Shown: positions 1 through 8,588, counted from the stretch's first letter. The stretch: 64,000 nucleotides of DNA from Alphaproteobacteria bacterium (GCA_013372975.1 JABXIS010000054.1:1-64000), one strand, 5' to 3'. Numbers and translations: made by a program. Notes: generated from the sequence alone by a model not told the origin.

Positions 1-45
1 CAGGTTCTGGACGTTGCCGCAATGAACCCGAAGAATAAGAGGTAA
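1..45 (+). CDS. rplM: 50S ribosomal protein L13, C-terminal end (partial)
   Basis: The window opens inside a reading frame ending [14 protein letters not shown] and a TAA stop, five bases before the start of rpsI. This tail resembles alphaproteobacterial L13, and rplM-rpsI is a near-universal bacterial operon. Only 14 codons are visible, so the call rests mainly on position. L13 is an early-assembly protein of the large ribosomal subunit. The purine-rich end of this gene (AAGAGG) also serves as the ribosome binding site of rpsI, so the two are probably translationally linked. Confidence 0.85.
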   Translation, partial: QVLDVAAMNPKNKR

Positions 46-50
46 GCGAC

Positions 51-530
51 ATGGCCGATCTTCAGGACCTTAAAGAACTGACCGGCGAAGCAGCTGCTGT
101 TGCCGTAGAAGCTACCGAAGAGCGCAAGCCAGTTGTTGACGATCTCGGTCGTTCCTACGCTACTGGTAAGCGTAAAGACGCTGTTGCCCGTGTTTGGGTA
201 AAGCCAGGCTCCGGTAAAATCACTGTAAACGGTCGCGATCAGGAAACTTACTTCGCACGTCCAACGCTGCGTCTGATCGTTAACCAGCCTTTCCAGGTTG
301 CTGGCCGTGAAAACCAATATGATGTTGTAGCCACTGTTAAAGGTGGCGGTCTTTCCGGCCAGGCTGGCGCGGTTAAGCACGGCATCTCCAAAGCGCTTCA
401 GCTGGCTGAGCCTGAGCTGCGCGCTGCCCTCAAGGCTGCTGGCTTCCTGACCCGTGATAGCCGGGTTGTTGAACGTAAGAAGTACGGTAAAGCAAAAGCT
501 CGTCGTTCCTTCCAGTTCTCCAAGCGTTAA
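51..530 (+). CDS. rpsI: 30S ribosomal protein S9
   Basis: S9 of the small ribosomal subunit; its basic C-terminal tail reaches the P-site tRNA. The protein of 159 residues has the family core from about residue 33 ([15 protein letters not shown]) and ends in the hallmark basic tail RRSFQFSKR. The first 30 or so residues are an acidic/alanine-rich extension, common in alphaproteobacteria. The start is supported by AAGAGG inside the end of rplM. A strong intrinsic terminator follows about 65 bases downstream, so rplM-rpsI appears to end here. Confidence 0.97.
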   Translation: MADLQDLKELTGEAAAVAVEATEERKPVVDDLGRSYATGKRKDAVARVWVKPGSGKITVNGRDQETYFARPTLRLIVNQPFQVAGRENQYDVVATVKGGGLSGQAGAVKHGISKALQLAEPELRAALKAAGFLTRDSRVVERKKYGKAKARRSFQFSKR

Positions 531-592
531 GCTTCAAGAGTTTTTGTTCAGAGTATTTGTTTCGAGTATCAAACAATTCTGTACAGAGTACG

Positions 593-622
593 AAAGGCCG
601 TCCCAAGGGACGGCCTTTTTGT
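593..622 (+). terminator. Intrinsic terminator of rplM-rpsI
   Basis: A GC-rich inverted repeat (GGCCGTCCC / GGGACGGCC) is followed at once by a run of T. It lies downstream of rpsI, with the next gene on the same strand more than 100 bases further on. Confidence 0.9.
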
Positions 623-729
623 TTGTACTGTCTTTATGCATTCTTAACCTCCTTCCCGTTTGGGCAAATAGCTTTCTTACAAGGTGGTCAGTAGCTTTGG
701 GGGAAATTGAATAATCAGGAAGATGCGCT

Positions 730-1389
730 ATGAGACATTATTCGAAAGTTGGACTTCTGCTCGGAACAGCCTTGGCTGTTCAGGCATGTACGACAAACCC
801 CTACACCGGCGAGAGACAAGCTTCAAAGGCTGCTGTAGGCGCCGCGATTGGCGCTGCTGCGGGCGCTTTGGGCGGCGCGATCGTTGGAGGCTCCAACAAG
901 AGGAAATCTGTACTGATTGGTGCCGGAATTGGCGCGCTTGTTGGTGGCGGTGTTGGTTTTTATATGGATCAACAGGAAGCCAAGCTGCGCGAGAAACTGG
1001 TTGGCACTGGTGTGCAGGTTGTTCGAGACGGAGATAACATTATTCTTAATATGCCAGGTAACGTGACGTTCGATTCAGATAGGACGCAGGTGAAGCCTGA
1101 ATTTCACGATGTTTTGGAATCTGTAGCTATTGTCCTGGACGAATACGAGAAGACATATGTGGATGTCCTTGGCCATACAGACTCGATTGGCGATTCAGGC
1201 TACAACATGGGCCTGTCAGAACGTAGGGCTGAGGCTGTTGCCAATGTCCTTGTCAGTGAAGGCGTACAACAGGAGCGATTGATCGTACGAGGCTTCGGTG
1301 AAAGTTATCCGATTGCATCAAACGAAACGGCTTCGGGCCGAGCGCTGAACAGGCGTGTTGAGATCGCATTGTCGCCGTTGGTGGAATAG
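730..1389 (+). CDS. OmpA-family outer-membrane lipoprotein with glycine-zipper segment
   Basis: Predicted lipoprotein of 219 residues. A signal peptide ends in the lipobox VQAC, with Cys about residue 20. A glycine/alanine-rich zipper follows (about 35-80, containing repeated GxxxG spacing such as GAAIGAAAGALGG). The C-terminal half (about 100-215) is an OmpA-like peptidoglycan-binding domain with the typical GHTDSIGD and NxxLSxRRAEAV-type motifs. Proteins of this architecture (YiaD-like) tether the outer membrane to peptidoglycan. The start is favoured by AGGAAG nine bases upstream. It stands alone between two terminators, so it is probably monocistronic. Confidence 0.9.
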   Translation: MRHYSKVGLLLGTALAVQACTTNPYTGERQASKAAVGAAIGAAAGALGGAIVGGSNKRKSVLIGAGIGALVGGGVGFYMDQQEAKLREKLVGTGVQVVRDGDNIILNMPGNVTFDSDRTQVKPEFHDVLESVAIVLDEYEKTYVDVLGHTDSIGDSGYNMGLSERRAEAVANVLVSEGVQQERLIVRGFGESYPIASNETASGRALNRRVEIALSPLVE

Positions 1390-1404
1390 CGATTTGGCGT
1401 AAAC

Positions 1405-1431
1405 AAAAGAGGCGGGACACCGCCTCTTTTT
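1405..1431. terminator. Bidirectional intrinsic terminator
   Basis: Stem AAAAGAGGCGG / CCGCCTCTTTT sits between the convergent OmpA-like and deformylase-like genes. It has A runs on one side and T runs on the other, so it can act on both strands. Confidence 0.85.
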
Positions 1432-1461
1432 GGGCTTCGTTCTTCCAAGCGATATACGCTC

Positions 1462-2013
1462 CTAGTGGTGATCATGCCCACAGTGTGGGTCGGCGCAACC
1501 ATGACTGTGCATGCCCTTGAGGTATTTCTGCATTTTCTTGAGAAGACGGTCGCGCTGCATCTTTGACAGATGATCGAGATAGGTCTTTCCTTCCAAGTAA
1601 TCCATCTCATGCTGGATCACCGTGGCCAGCCATCCATCTGCGGCTATTTCCTGTTTTACGCCCATCTCGTCTTCGAACCGCAGTTTAATCGCATCAGGCC
1701 GTTTGATGTCCGCGGAAATGCCGGGAAAACTGAGAGATGCTTCCTCGTTGGTGACAAGTTTATCAGATGACCAGATAACTTCCGGGTTGATACATATCAT
1801 GGGCTCAAGATTGCCTTCCGGTTGCACATCAACCACGATGATACGCAATGCTTTCCCGATCATGTTGGCGGCGATGCCCATACCACGGTGGGCATACATG
1901 GTTTCAAGCATGTCCGCTGTCAGTTGGCGGATACCATCATCAATATTGCTGACCGGTGCGGATCTTTGTCGAAGGACCGGGTTGGGTGCTGTGATGAGTT
2001 CGAGTAATGCCAT
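1462..2013 (-). CDS. Peptide deformylase-like protein lacking the metal-binding residues
   Basis: The fold is clearly peptide deformylase (183 residues; normal length about 165-180), but all three signature motifs are damaged. Motif 1 (GxGxAAxQ) reads GMGIAANM, so the catalytic Gln is Met. Motif 2 (EGCLS) reads EASLS, so the metal-ligand Cys is Ser. Motif 3 (HExDH) reads HEMDY, keeping the first His and Glu but replacing the second His ligand with Tyr. The codons for these changes were checked in the raw sequence. From family knowledge, such a protein should not bind the catalytic Fe/Zn in the usual way or deformylate nascent peptides. It ends in a Cys/His-rich tail (GCADPHCGHDHH) that could bind metal separately. 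The frame is intact and AGAGGT precedes the ATG, so it is an expressed pseudoenzyme rather than a decayed gene. Confidence 0.88.
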   Translation of the reverse strand: MALLELITAPNPVLRQRSAPVSNIDDGIRQLTADMLETMYAHRGMGIAANMIGKALRIIVVDVQPEGNLEPMICINPEVIWSSDKLVTNEEASLSFPGISADIKRPDAIKLRFEDEMGVKQEIAADGWLATVIQHEMDYLEGKTYLDHLSKMQRDRLLKKMQKYLKGMHSHGCADPHCGHDHH

Positions 2014-2200
2014 GGGATCTACCTCTGGAATGAATTTGAATTTGTGCGATACGCTGAAATGGCGGGATTGGAAAGAGAGAATTCGAATTGAATACCATCG
2101 GCTGGAAAAATTCGAGCTGATTTATTTTTGATTAGGGTTTTGACTGTAGGGTGCGCTGTTTCAGGCACGTTGTGAACAGATATTGGTTTTTGAGGTAATT

Positions 2201-2743
2201 ATGTCGTCGTTTGGACGTGATATTTCCACCCTGATACATCATTCACTGGCAGACTTCGCCATCTTTCGCGCTTCCGACGATGGTATCGGCTACCTGTGCC
2301 CGGATGCAAAATGGCTGTTGGAATATGCCCTGTCAAAGGGACAGGGGACACGCCTTCCTAAGCGCCGTGATCTTTCACCCGCTGATATGACGGATGTTTT
2401 ACCTGATGTACTGATCCTTGAGCCAGTGATCGGCGAAGGCAATAACCTCGATGATATTACTGTCAGGCTGGTAGGGTCGAATATTTCGTCTTTTTATGGA
2501 CAGGTTACAGGGCAGAGCCTGCGTAAATTGTCGGATTCGGCAGCCGCAAAACGCGGATTTGATTGTGTTGCAGCTTCGATCGCAACCCGGGAGCCGATTG
2601 TCGGTGTCTCACATCGGCTCAATGACAAAATTTCCTATTTCGCCGTGACGGTTCTTGCTATTCCCCTTGTGAATGATGAGGGCGATATCTCGCAGGTATT
2701 TGTTCATGTCGATATCGGGCCAGAGGAAACCTTGGAAATGTGA
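2201..2743 (+). CDS. PAS_5-type PAS domain protein
   Basis: About 180 residues with the pattern of the alphaproteobacterial single-domain PAS family (Pfam PAS_5): a DLSPADMTDVLPDVLILE segment, then RLVGSNISSFYGQVTGQSL, then the closing beta strands. No output domain is attached, so it probably senses a small molecule or redox state and acts through protein contacts; its ligand is not evident. The ORF track begins at a TTG (2183), but the ATG at 2201 is preceded by GAGGT and is the better start. It lies divergent from the deformylase-like gene. Confidence 0.75.
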   Translation: MSSFGRDISTLIHHSLADFAIFRASDDGIGYLCPDAKWLLEYALSKGQGTRLPKRRDLSPADMTDVLPDVLILEPVIGEGNNLDDITVRLVGSNISSFYGQVTGQSLRKLSDSAAAKRGFDCVAASIATREPIVGVSHRLNDKISYFAVTVLAIPLVNDEGDISQVFVHVDIGPEETLEM

Positions 2744-2813
2744 TCACATTTTTGTTGTGTTTGGAATATGGATCAGTCACTCTCAGTTTTTCGATCATCC
2801 AAGGGGTTTAGAG

Positions 2814-3176
2814 ATGTCCGCTTCAAAGATCATTTCCTTCGCCGATACCAAGCCAGAACGCGACGAAAGCATGCCCGCGCCGGAGAAATTGATATCTGGT
2901 ACACCGCTTCAGCTCACAGAAAACTATTATGAGGATGAAAAGGGCCGCTTCTTTACCGGCTTTTGGTCCTCAGCGCCCGGGAAATGGCATGTAAACTATG
3001 ACGGAGAAGAAGAATTCTGCCAGTTGATTTCGGGAGAAGTCGAAATCACGTCCGATCAGGGCGAAGTTGCCCGTTTTTCTGCAGGCGATCGGTTTGTCAT
3101 CCCGGCAGGATTTAACGGGACCTGGGAAACGATCGAAGCCTGCAAAAAGCTATATGTCATTTCGCTGGTAGGTTAG
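2814..3176 (+). CDS. Cupin domain protein (DUF861 / cupin_3 type)
   Basis: A 120-residue single-domain cupin. The middle (about 45-115) carries the two cupin strands: a WHVNYDGEEEFCQLISGEVEI segment and GDRFVIPAGFNGTWE, as in the DUF861 cupin_3 group. The usual first-motif His pair is not obvious, so metal binding is uncertain. The ORF track extends 47 codons upstream into the preceding gene; the ATG at 2814, with AAGGGG upstream, is the likely start. Substrate unknown. It follows the PAS gene by 70 bases and may share its transcript. Confidence 0.75.
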   Translation: MSASKIISFADTKPERDESMPAPEKLISGTPLQLTENYYEDEKGRFFTGFWSSAPGKWHVNYDGEEEFCQLISGEVEITSDQGEVARFSAGDRFVIPAGFNGTWETIEACKKLYVISLVG

Positions 3177-3360
3177 ACTTGGAAACCAAGAAACCTTCTG
3201 GAAAATCAAATTGGCGTAAAACGGGGTACCCGTATAAAGGTGCGGCCGTCGTCTGATCGCACGGTGCGGTACAGCTAAACAGGTTCCCTTCGATGGCATT
3301 ATCTGTTGGGCTTGTGGAATGATTGTGAAATAGTGCCCAATCAAAGATTAGGAGCGCATT

Positions 3361-3783
3361 ATGGTAATTCGAAAGTCTCTTGCTGCCATTGTTGTTTGCT
3401 GCAGTGCTATATTCAGTGTTGCCTATGCTGAAGGGCAAGAACCGGAGGCGAGGGCCTATATTATCAGCCCAAAGGATGGAGACCATGTCAGCAGTCCTGT
3501 AACAGTGATTTTTGGCCTCAAGGGTATGGGAGTGGCGCCAGCTGGCACTGACAAGGCGCGTACAGGGCATCATCACCTGATCATCGATAGCGACCTACCG
3601 CCACTGGATGAAAATATCCCGGCTGATGAACACCATATCCATTTTGGGGGTGGTCAGACCGAGGTTGAACTTACACTCGCGCCAGGTAAGCACACACTTC
3701 AGCTTTTGCTCGGTGATATGAACCACATTCCGCACAAGCCCGCGATCTATTCCGAGAAGATTACAATTACGGTCAAGCCTTAG
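3361..3783 (+). CDS. DUF4399 family exported protein
   Basis: A 140-residue protein with an N-terminal signal peptide ending near residue 23 (SVAYA). The mature part matches DUF4399: an Ig-like start (ISPKDGDHVSSPVTVIFGLKG), a histidine cluster (TGHHHLIID), an ADEHHIHFGGGQTE segment and a GDMNHIPHKP segment. The function of this family is not established. The many conserved His residues suggest metal or ligand binding in the periplasm (inference). The start is backed by AGGAG six bases upstream. The 184 bases before it show only a weak CTTGG-AAA-CCAAG hairpin and no gene. Confidence 0.8.
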   Translation: MVIRKSLAAIVVCCSAIFSVAYAEGQEPEARAYIISPKDGDHVSSPVTVIFGLKGMGVAPAGTDKARTGHHHLIIDSDLPPLDENIPADEHHIHFGGGQTEVELTLAPGKHTLQLLLGDMNHIPHKPAIYSEKITITVKP

Positions 3784-3886
3784 TATGCCGCTATCTTAAG
3801 TACATTTTCCTCCTTCCTTCATTTCTGCCCCATATCGGTTCATTTCAATAGGCAACGGTATCAACCAAATCGTCAGGAGTTATAGT

Positions 3887-4228
3887 GTGCCACACCTTGT
3901 TATTGAAGCCAGCAACGGCCTGATATCCCAGACCGGCCCCAAGGACATGATGAAAGCCGCACATGACGTGGCTGCTGCTTCAGGGCAGTTCGGCGAAGGG
4001 GACATCAAAGTTCGGCTGTTTTCTGTTGATCACGCCCTTGTGGGTGGAAAAGCTGCGTCAACCCTGCATATTACCCTTTATCTGCTTTCAGGTAGGGACA
4101 GGCAGACTAAAAAGGCGCTGACAGAGGCTTTGGTAGAACGTTTTAGTACGCTCGTGCCCAAAGCTGCGTCTGTGAGTGCAAATGCGATAGATATGGATCG
4201 GGAGACCTATTCAAAGATATCGCGATAA
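3887..4228 (+). CDS. 5-carboxymethyl-2-hydroxymuconate delta-isomerase-like protein
   Basis: A small tautomerase-superfamily protein (113 residues) resembling CHMI/HpaF. It begins Met-Pro-His (PHLVIEAS), so removal of Met would expose the N-terminal proline that is the catalytic base in this superfamily. It uses a GTG start with CAGGAG upstream. In Escherichia the homologue acts in homoprotocatechuate degradation, but no other gene of that pathway is nearby, so the natural substrate here is open. The gene ends 14 bases before the M28 peptidase gene and is probably co-transcribed with it. Confidence 0.75.
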   Translation: MPHLVIEASNGLISQTGPKDMMKAAHDVAAASGQFGEGDIKVRLFSVDHALVGGKAASTLHITLYLLSGRDRQTKKALTEALVERFSTLVPKAASVSANAIDMDRETYSKISR

Positions 4229-4242
4229 AGGGGAGGGATACC

Positions 4243-5646
4243 ATGAGACTTGCCGTTCGTAGTTTTTTAGCCGCCAGTTGTGTATTATCCGCGCACGCCG
4301 CATATGCCGATCATCATGAAGGTCCCCAAGGGGAAACGCAGCGGCTTCACACAATGGTTGAAGATGTGTCTGCTGGTCGTATTGAAACCGACATCCGCAA
4401 GCTGGTGAGTTTCGGCACCCGCCATACCCTCTCTGATACAACTTCAGAAACCCGTGGCATCGGTGCCGCACGGCGTTGGATTGAAGCTGAATTCAAACGT
4501 ATATCGGCAAGTTGCGCGGCAGAGCTGGACGTATATACAGTTTCTGAAACGGTTTCCGGTCGTCGCATTCCGGAGCCTGTAGAAGTTGTCAATGTAATTG
4601 CGGTTCAAAAGGGCATTCTGGACCCTTCGCGCGTGGTCATGATGTCCGGTGATATTGATAGCCGGGTTTCAGATCCCCTGGACGGCAAAAGTGACTCTCC
4701 GGGTGCCAATGACAATGCATCCGGCATGGCTGGAACACTTGAGGCCGCTCGCGTGCTTTGCCAGACCAAGTTTCCAGGAACCATTATATTTGCAGGGCTG
4801 TCAGGCGAGGAGCAGGGGCTGTATGGCGGCGCGATTCTGGCCAAACACATCAAAGAACGCGGATGGCGGATGATGGGCGTGCTCAATAATGACATGATCG
4901 GCAACATTGAGGGCGTAAACGGGATTATCAACAATACAACTGCGCGCGTCTTCTCAGAAGGAACACGTGTTACAGAAACAGAAGGCGAAGCCAATCAGCG
5001 ACGTTTCTGGGGCGGCGAGGTGGATAGCCCTAGCCGTAATATCGCGAGGCTCGTGGGCCGCCTGGCTGACGAATATATTCCCAATCTGGACACCATGATG
5101 GTGTATCGACTGGACCGATTCAGGCGTGGCGGCCATCACAGGCCTTTCAACGAAGCGGGTTGGCCGGGCGTTCGTATTATGGAGACAAACGAGAACTATA
5201 ATCGCCAGCATCAGGACATCAGGACCGAGGACGGCATCCGCTATGGCGACACGATTGATGGCGTCAACTTTGACTATGCAGCCAAACTGACAGCATTGAA
5301 TGTGGTTACGCTTGCGTCCATGGCCGGTGCACCACCATTTCCTGGTGACGTTGACCTTGAAGGCGCCGTCTCACCGTCGACCACTATCAAATGGAGCATG
5401 CCTGAGGATGAGAGGCAGCGGGCAAACCTTCGCGGCTTCAAGATATACTGGCGCCTGACCACTGATCCTCAATGGCGCTGGAGCCATTTTGTTGATGCAG
5501 ACGCCCGGTCGCATACGCTTGAGAATGTGGTTATCGACAACTACTTCTTCGGTGTTGCGTCGGTCGCAAATGATGGACTTGAGAGCCCTGTAGTCTTTCC
5601 CGGCACCATGGGGGCGTTTGATTCATATCTGGCAACAGAAGAGTAA
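4243..5646 (+). CDS. M28-family metallopeptidase, secreted
   Basis: 467 residues with a signal peptide (cleavage near HAAYA-DHH). The M28 di-zinc aminopeptidase core spans about 100-380. Recognisable metal and catalytic motifs are PGANDNASG (bridging Asp), LSGEEQGLYGG (catalytic Glu and ligand), NNDMIGN (Asp ligand) and a late His in YNRQHQD. The first motif, usually HxDS, reads GDIDS, so the first His ligand is Asp. The last 90 residues look like a fibronectin type III-type beta domain (FKIYWRL...). Probably a periplasmic or secreted exopeptidase; specificity unknown. A GGGGAGGG ribosome site precedes the ATG. Confidence 0.85.
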   Translation: MRLAVRSFLAASCVLSAHAAYADHHEGPQGETQRLHTMVEDVSAGRIETDIRKLVSFGTRHTLSDTTSETRGIGAARRWIEAEFKRISASCAAELDVYTVSETVSGRRIPEPVEVVNVIAVQKGILDPSRVVMMSGDIDSRVSDPLDGKSDSPGANDNASGMAGTLEAARVLCQTKFPGTIIFAGLSGEEQGLYGGAILAKHIKERGWRMMGVLNNDMIGNIEGVNGIINNTTARVFSEGTRVTETEGEANQRRFWGGEVDSPSRNIARLVGRLADEYIPNLDTMMVYRLDRFRRGGHHRPFNEAGWPGVRIMETNENYNRQHQDIRTEDGIRYGDTIDGVNFDYAAKLTALNVVTLASMAGAPPFPGDVDLEGAVSPSTTIKWSMPEDERQRANLRGFKIYWRLTTDPQWRWSHFVDADARSHTLENVVIDNYFFGVASVANDGLESPVVFPGTMGAFDSYLATEE

Positions 5647-5758
5647 CCAATAGAACTCGGCCTCACCAATAAAATTCCAGCCTGACGAACATGTGAAAGT
5701 GGGCGAAGGCACCTTATGGTATAGAGCTTAGAAGATATACAAGTACCGGAACATTGAT

Positions 5759-7810
5759 GTGCGAAATACAGCAGCGCTATTTCTTTTACCCTTGATTGCC
5801 TTGTTTTTCGCGGCATTCTCACATGCTGCAGCGGCCGAGAAAATCGAGGAGAGCCACTCCACAATCACTTTGACGGCTGAAAACCCGGGGGGAAGGGATA
5901 CCAAATGGGTTGCTGTTACTTTGGCCCCCCGGAATGGATGGCATACCTACTGGAAAAATTCAGGTGACAGTGGTGCCGCGCCAATTTTCGAATGGACCTT
6001 CAAGGCCGGTCGCATTGAACAGAGCTTATATCCCACGCCGCAGCGATTACCTGTAGGTCACTTGGTAAATTACGGATACAGCAGCCCGGTAACCTTTCTG
6101 TTCGAGATGTCGTCCGATGCCGAGGGAATGCTGACCGCTGAATGGTTGGTTTGTGATGTCGAATGTGTGCCGCAAGTAGCCGAGCTTGGGCTTCTACCGA
6201 CCAAGAATGGCCGTGAAAGTACCCAGGAAGAAGTGAACATCCTTTCGCAAGCTAGAGAGACAACGCCTAACCCTTCCTATTGGGATACAACTCTCGAAGA
6301 ATTTAGCGACACATTCCTTCTAACGATATTTGCGGCCGAAGATGAACTTGTTGACGTCAATAATGCCTATTTCTTCCCTGTTTCTGGACAGTTGATTGAT
6401 CATGCAGCCAATCAATCATGGGAGGTTACAGAAAATGGGCTTTCGCTTATTTTACAAAAGGCGGCAGGCGCAACTGTTTTGCAGGACAACTCCGGTGTTC
6501 TGGTTCTGAGCTTTGATAATGGCAAGGAAGCCAGCTTTGAAATAGCGCCTATGGTGGTCTCCCTAGGCACAACGCAAGAGGCCAACCCTCCTCAAAGTAT
6601 AAGTGGCGAACTATCTGCATGGAAGGCGGCAGTGTTCGCTTTAGTTGGCGGCCTGATCCTGAACCTAATGCCTTGTGTTTTTCCGATCTTGTCCCTTAAG
6701 GCCATTGCGTTTGTCTCCGCCAATTATAAGACTGCGCGCAATCGACGGAAAGAAGGCTGGGCCTACACGCTTGGCATCTGGTCCAGCTTTATGGTCATTG
6801 TGATCGTGTTAATTGCCTTAAGGGAAGGCGGCGCCATTGTTGGCTGGGGCTTCCAACTTCAGGAGCCGCTGTTTGTGGCTGCCATGGCCCTCCTTATGAC
6901 TTTGGTAGCTTTGTCACTCTCTGGCCTCTTTACCATTCAGACGGGAATGGAGGGTGCTGGTCACAGTTTGGCAAGCAGGGAAGGAGTGCGCGGTGCCTTC
7001 TTTAAAGGCGTGCTCGCGGCGCTCGTCGCCACGCCTTGTACTGCACCGTTGATGGCGCCGGCGATAGGATTTGCCCTAACCCAATCAAATAGTACCGTTC
7101 TGATCATTTTCAGCCTTCTTGCAATTGGGTTAGCGCTGCCTTTTCTTTTACTTTCCTATAGCGATGGCTTGGCGCGCATGATGCCGCGCCCAGGTGCTTG
7201 GATGGAAAAAGTAAAGGAAGCCTTGGCTTTTCCCATGTATCTCACTGTTGCCTGGCTTATATATGTTTTTGATAGGGGGTCAGGTCCGGTCGCCACCTTC
7301 GTTCTGATGGCTGCAATTTTGGCAACTGTCTTTGCTGTGTGGTTGTGGCAGCAATCGACGGCGGCGCTTACCAGAATGATATCTTTGGTGATTGGGTTCT
7401 CAACCCCCGCATTCGTAGCAACGGAACCATGGGAAGTTTCTGAGGAAACGCGGCAACTCATTGCTGATGAGGTAGCGTTCAGTTCAAGCGCCCTTGAGGA
7501 ACTTTTGGAAGATGGAACGCCAGTCTTTGTTTATTTCACCGCTGACTGGTGCATCACATGCAAGGTAAACGAACGCATAGCTTTGATGACTGACCACACC
7601 CAAGAGACGCTCAAGCGGGAAGGGGTCGTTCTGATGAAAGGCGACTGGACCAACAGAGATGACGAAATTGCCAGGGTTTTGGCTTCACATGGAAGGGCGG
7701 GCGTCCCACTGTATCTCTTTTATCCCTCAGGTAAAAAGACGCCTGTTGTCCTGCCGGAGCTAATTGGACCAAACTCAATCTCTGACATTGTGTTGGGCAG
7801 GATCGACTAA
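5759..7810 (+). CDS. DsbD-family thiol:disulfide interchange protein
   Basis: 683-residue inner-membrane electron shuttle of the DsbD/ScsB type. Order of parts: signal peptide (1-25); periplasmic DsbD-alpha-like domain (about 30-270) with a CDVEC cysteine pair; a multi-helix core (about 285-540) with the two redox cysteines in LMPCVFPI and TPCTAPLMAP; and a C-terminal thioredoxin domain with ADWCITC. Such proteins carry electrons from cytoplasmic thioredoxin to periplasmic clients. The start is a GTG with a weak ribosome site, so the exact N-terminus is uncertain. The next gene, a periplasmic redoxin 16 bases downstream, is a plausible partner. Confidence 0.9.
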   Translation: MRNTAALFLLPLIALFFAAFSHAAAAEKIEESHSTITLTAENPGGRDTKWVAVTLAPRNGWHTYWKNSGDSGAAPIFEWTFKAGRIEQSLYPTPQRLPVGHLVNYGYSSPVTFLFEMSSDAEGMLTAEWLVCDVECVPQVAELGLLPTKNGRESTQEEVNILSQARETTPNPSYWDTTLEEFSDTFLLTIFAAEDELVDVNNAYFFPVSGQLIDHAANQSWEVTENGLSLILQKAAGATVLQDNSGVLVLSFDNGKEASFEIAPMVVSLGTTQEANPPQSISGELSAWKAAVFALVGGLILNLMPCVFPILSLKAIAFVSANYKTARNRRKEGWAYTLGIWSSFMVIVIVLIALREGGAIVGWGFQLQEPLFVAAMALLMTLVALSLSGLFTIQTGMEGAGHSLASREGVRGAFFKGVLAALVATPCTAPLMAPAIGFALTQSNSTVLIIFSLLAIGLALPFLLLSYSDGLARMMPRPGAWMEKVKEALAFPMYLTVAWLIYVFDRGSGPVATFVLMAAILATVFAVWLWQQSTAALTRMISLVIGFSTPAFVATEPWEVSEETRQLIADEVAFSSSALEELLEDGTPVFVYFTADWCITCKVNERIALMTDHTQETLKREGVVLMKGDWTNRDDEIARVLASHGRAGVPLYLFYPSGKKTPVVLPELIGPNSISDIVLGRID

Positions 7811-7826
7811 AGGGAGGGAAGTAAAG

Positions 7827-8435
7827 ATGTATTCAAGAACCATCACTATTGTTTTCCTTTTGGCATTTTCAATCGCTCTCCGCGCGGCGGGCAATCCGCT
7901 GGCTCCGAGCGATATGGCACCAAACTTCACTGCGATGACATCCACGGATTCCCCCTTCGAACTGGAAAACTTCCGTGGACAATGGGTTGTTTTTGAATGG
8001 ACAAATCACGAGTGCCCTTATGTGCGCAAACACTATTCTTCTGGCAACATGCAAAAGACGCAGCGTCTTATAACCGAAGATGGTGGAATATGGGTCTCTA
8101 TTATCTCGTCAGCGCCCGGTAAGCAGGGGTATGTAACTCCGGAAGAAGCAAATCAGCTGACAGCCAGTCGTGGGGTATATGCGGACATGATTTTGCTGGA
8201 CCCATCAGGTGAGATAGGCAGGCTCTATATGGCCAAGACGACACCGCAGATGTTCTTGATCAACCCTGCAGGATATATTGAGTATATGGGCGCGATTGAT
8301 GATAAACCGTCAAGCCGTCAGGCCAGTCTTACGGGCGCAAAAAACTATGTATTGAATGCTTGGGAAGCTGCAAAAGCGGGGAAAGAGATAAATCCCAAGG
8401 TGACCAAACCTTATGGCTGCACCGTTAAATATTGA
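7827..8435 (+). CDS. Exported redoxin (AhpC/TSA-thioredoxin superfamily)
   Basis: About 202 residues with a signal peptide (IALRAAG) and a redoxin fold (about 25-170). The active-site region reads WTNHECPYVRKHY, with one Cys where peroxiredoxins and thioredoxins have theirs, so no CxxC is present; a second Cys sits at the extreme C-terminus (YGCTVKY). The ORF track starts too early; the ATG at 7827 follows AGGGAGGG. Immediately downstream of the DsbD-like gene, it is probably a thiol peroxidase or reductase reduced by that protein (inference). Confidence 0.8.
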   Translation: MYSRTITIVFLLAFSIALRAAGNPLAPSDMAPNFTAMTSTDSPFELENFRGQWVVFEWTNHECPYVRKHYSSGNMQKTQRLITEDGGIWVSIISSAPGKQGYVTPEEANQLTASRGVYADMILLDPSGEIGRLYMAKTTPQMFLINPAGYIEYMGAIDDKPSSRQASLTGAKNYVLNAWEAAKAGKEINPKVTKPYGCTVKY

Positions 8436-8542
8436 CCTTAAATACCTCTTTGCGCTTGTCTTTCAGATACATAGCGAAAATTAAAGGTGTGTTAAGGCTA
8501 TTGATCAACACTGTTGGAACTGTAAGATAGCAATTGAGGTTT

Positions 8543-8554
8543 CCGCCTAGGCGG
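8543..8554. repeat. 12-bp perfect palindrome upstream of motA
   Basis: CCGCCTAGGCGG lies in the 150-base gap before motA, 35 bases from its ATG. It could be an operator or a small mRNA hairpin; nothing else in the gap is recognisable. Confidence 0.35.
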
Positions 8555-8588
8555 GGCAAAGCGAAAACAAACAAGGCAGACAAGCCCT

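Noticed and set aside
540-575. Possible LexA box (GTTC...) after rpsI
   Set aside because: The second half-site is not GTTC at the required distance.
454-714. 86-codon ORF overlapping the rpsI end and terminator
   Set aside because: It runs through the rpsI terminator and has no ribosome site or family.
1462-2013. Calling the deformylase-like gene a normal def
   Set aside because: The catalytic Gln, Cys ligand and one His ligand are all replaced, so assigning the enzyme activity is not supported.
1622-2131. 169-codon plus-strand ORF opposite the deformylase-like gene
   Set aside because: The minus-strand frame matches a known fold with a ribosome site; this one does not.
8460-8515. Possible sigma-28 flagellar promoter (TAAAG...GCTATTGA) before motA
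   Set aside because: The spacing between the two halves is too short for the sigma-28 consensus.
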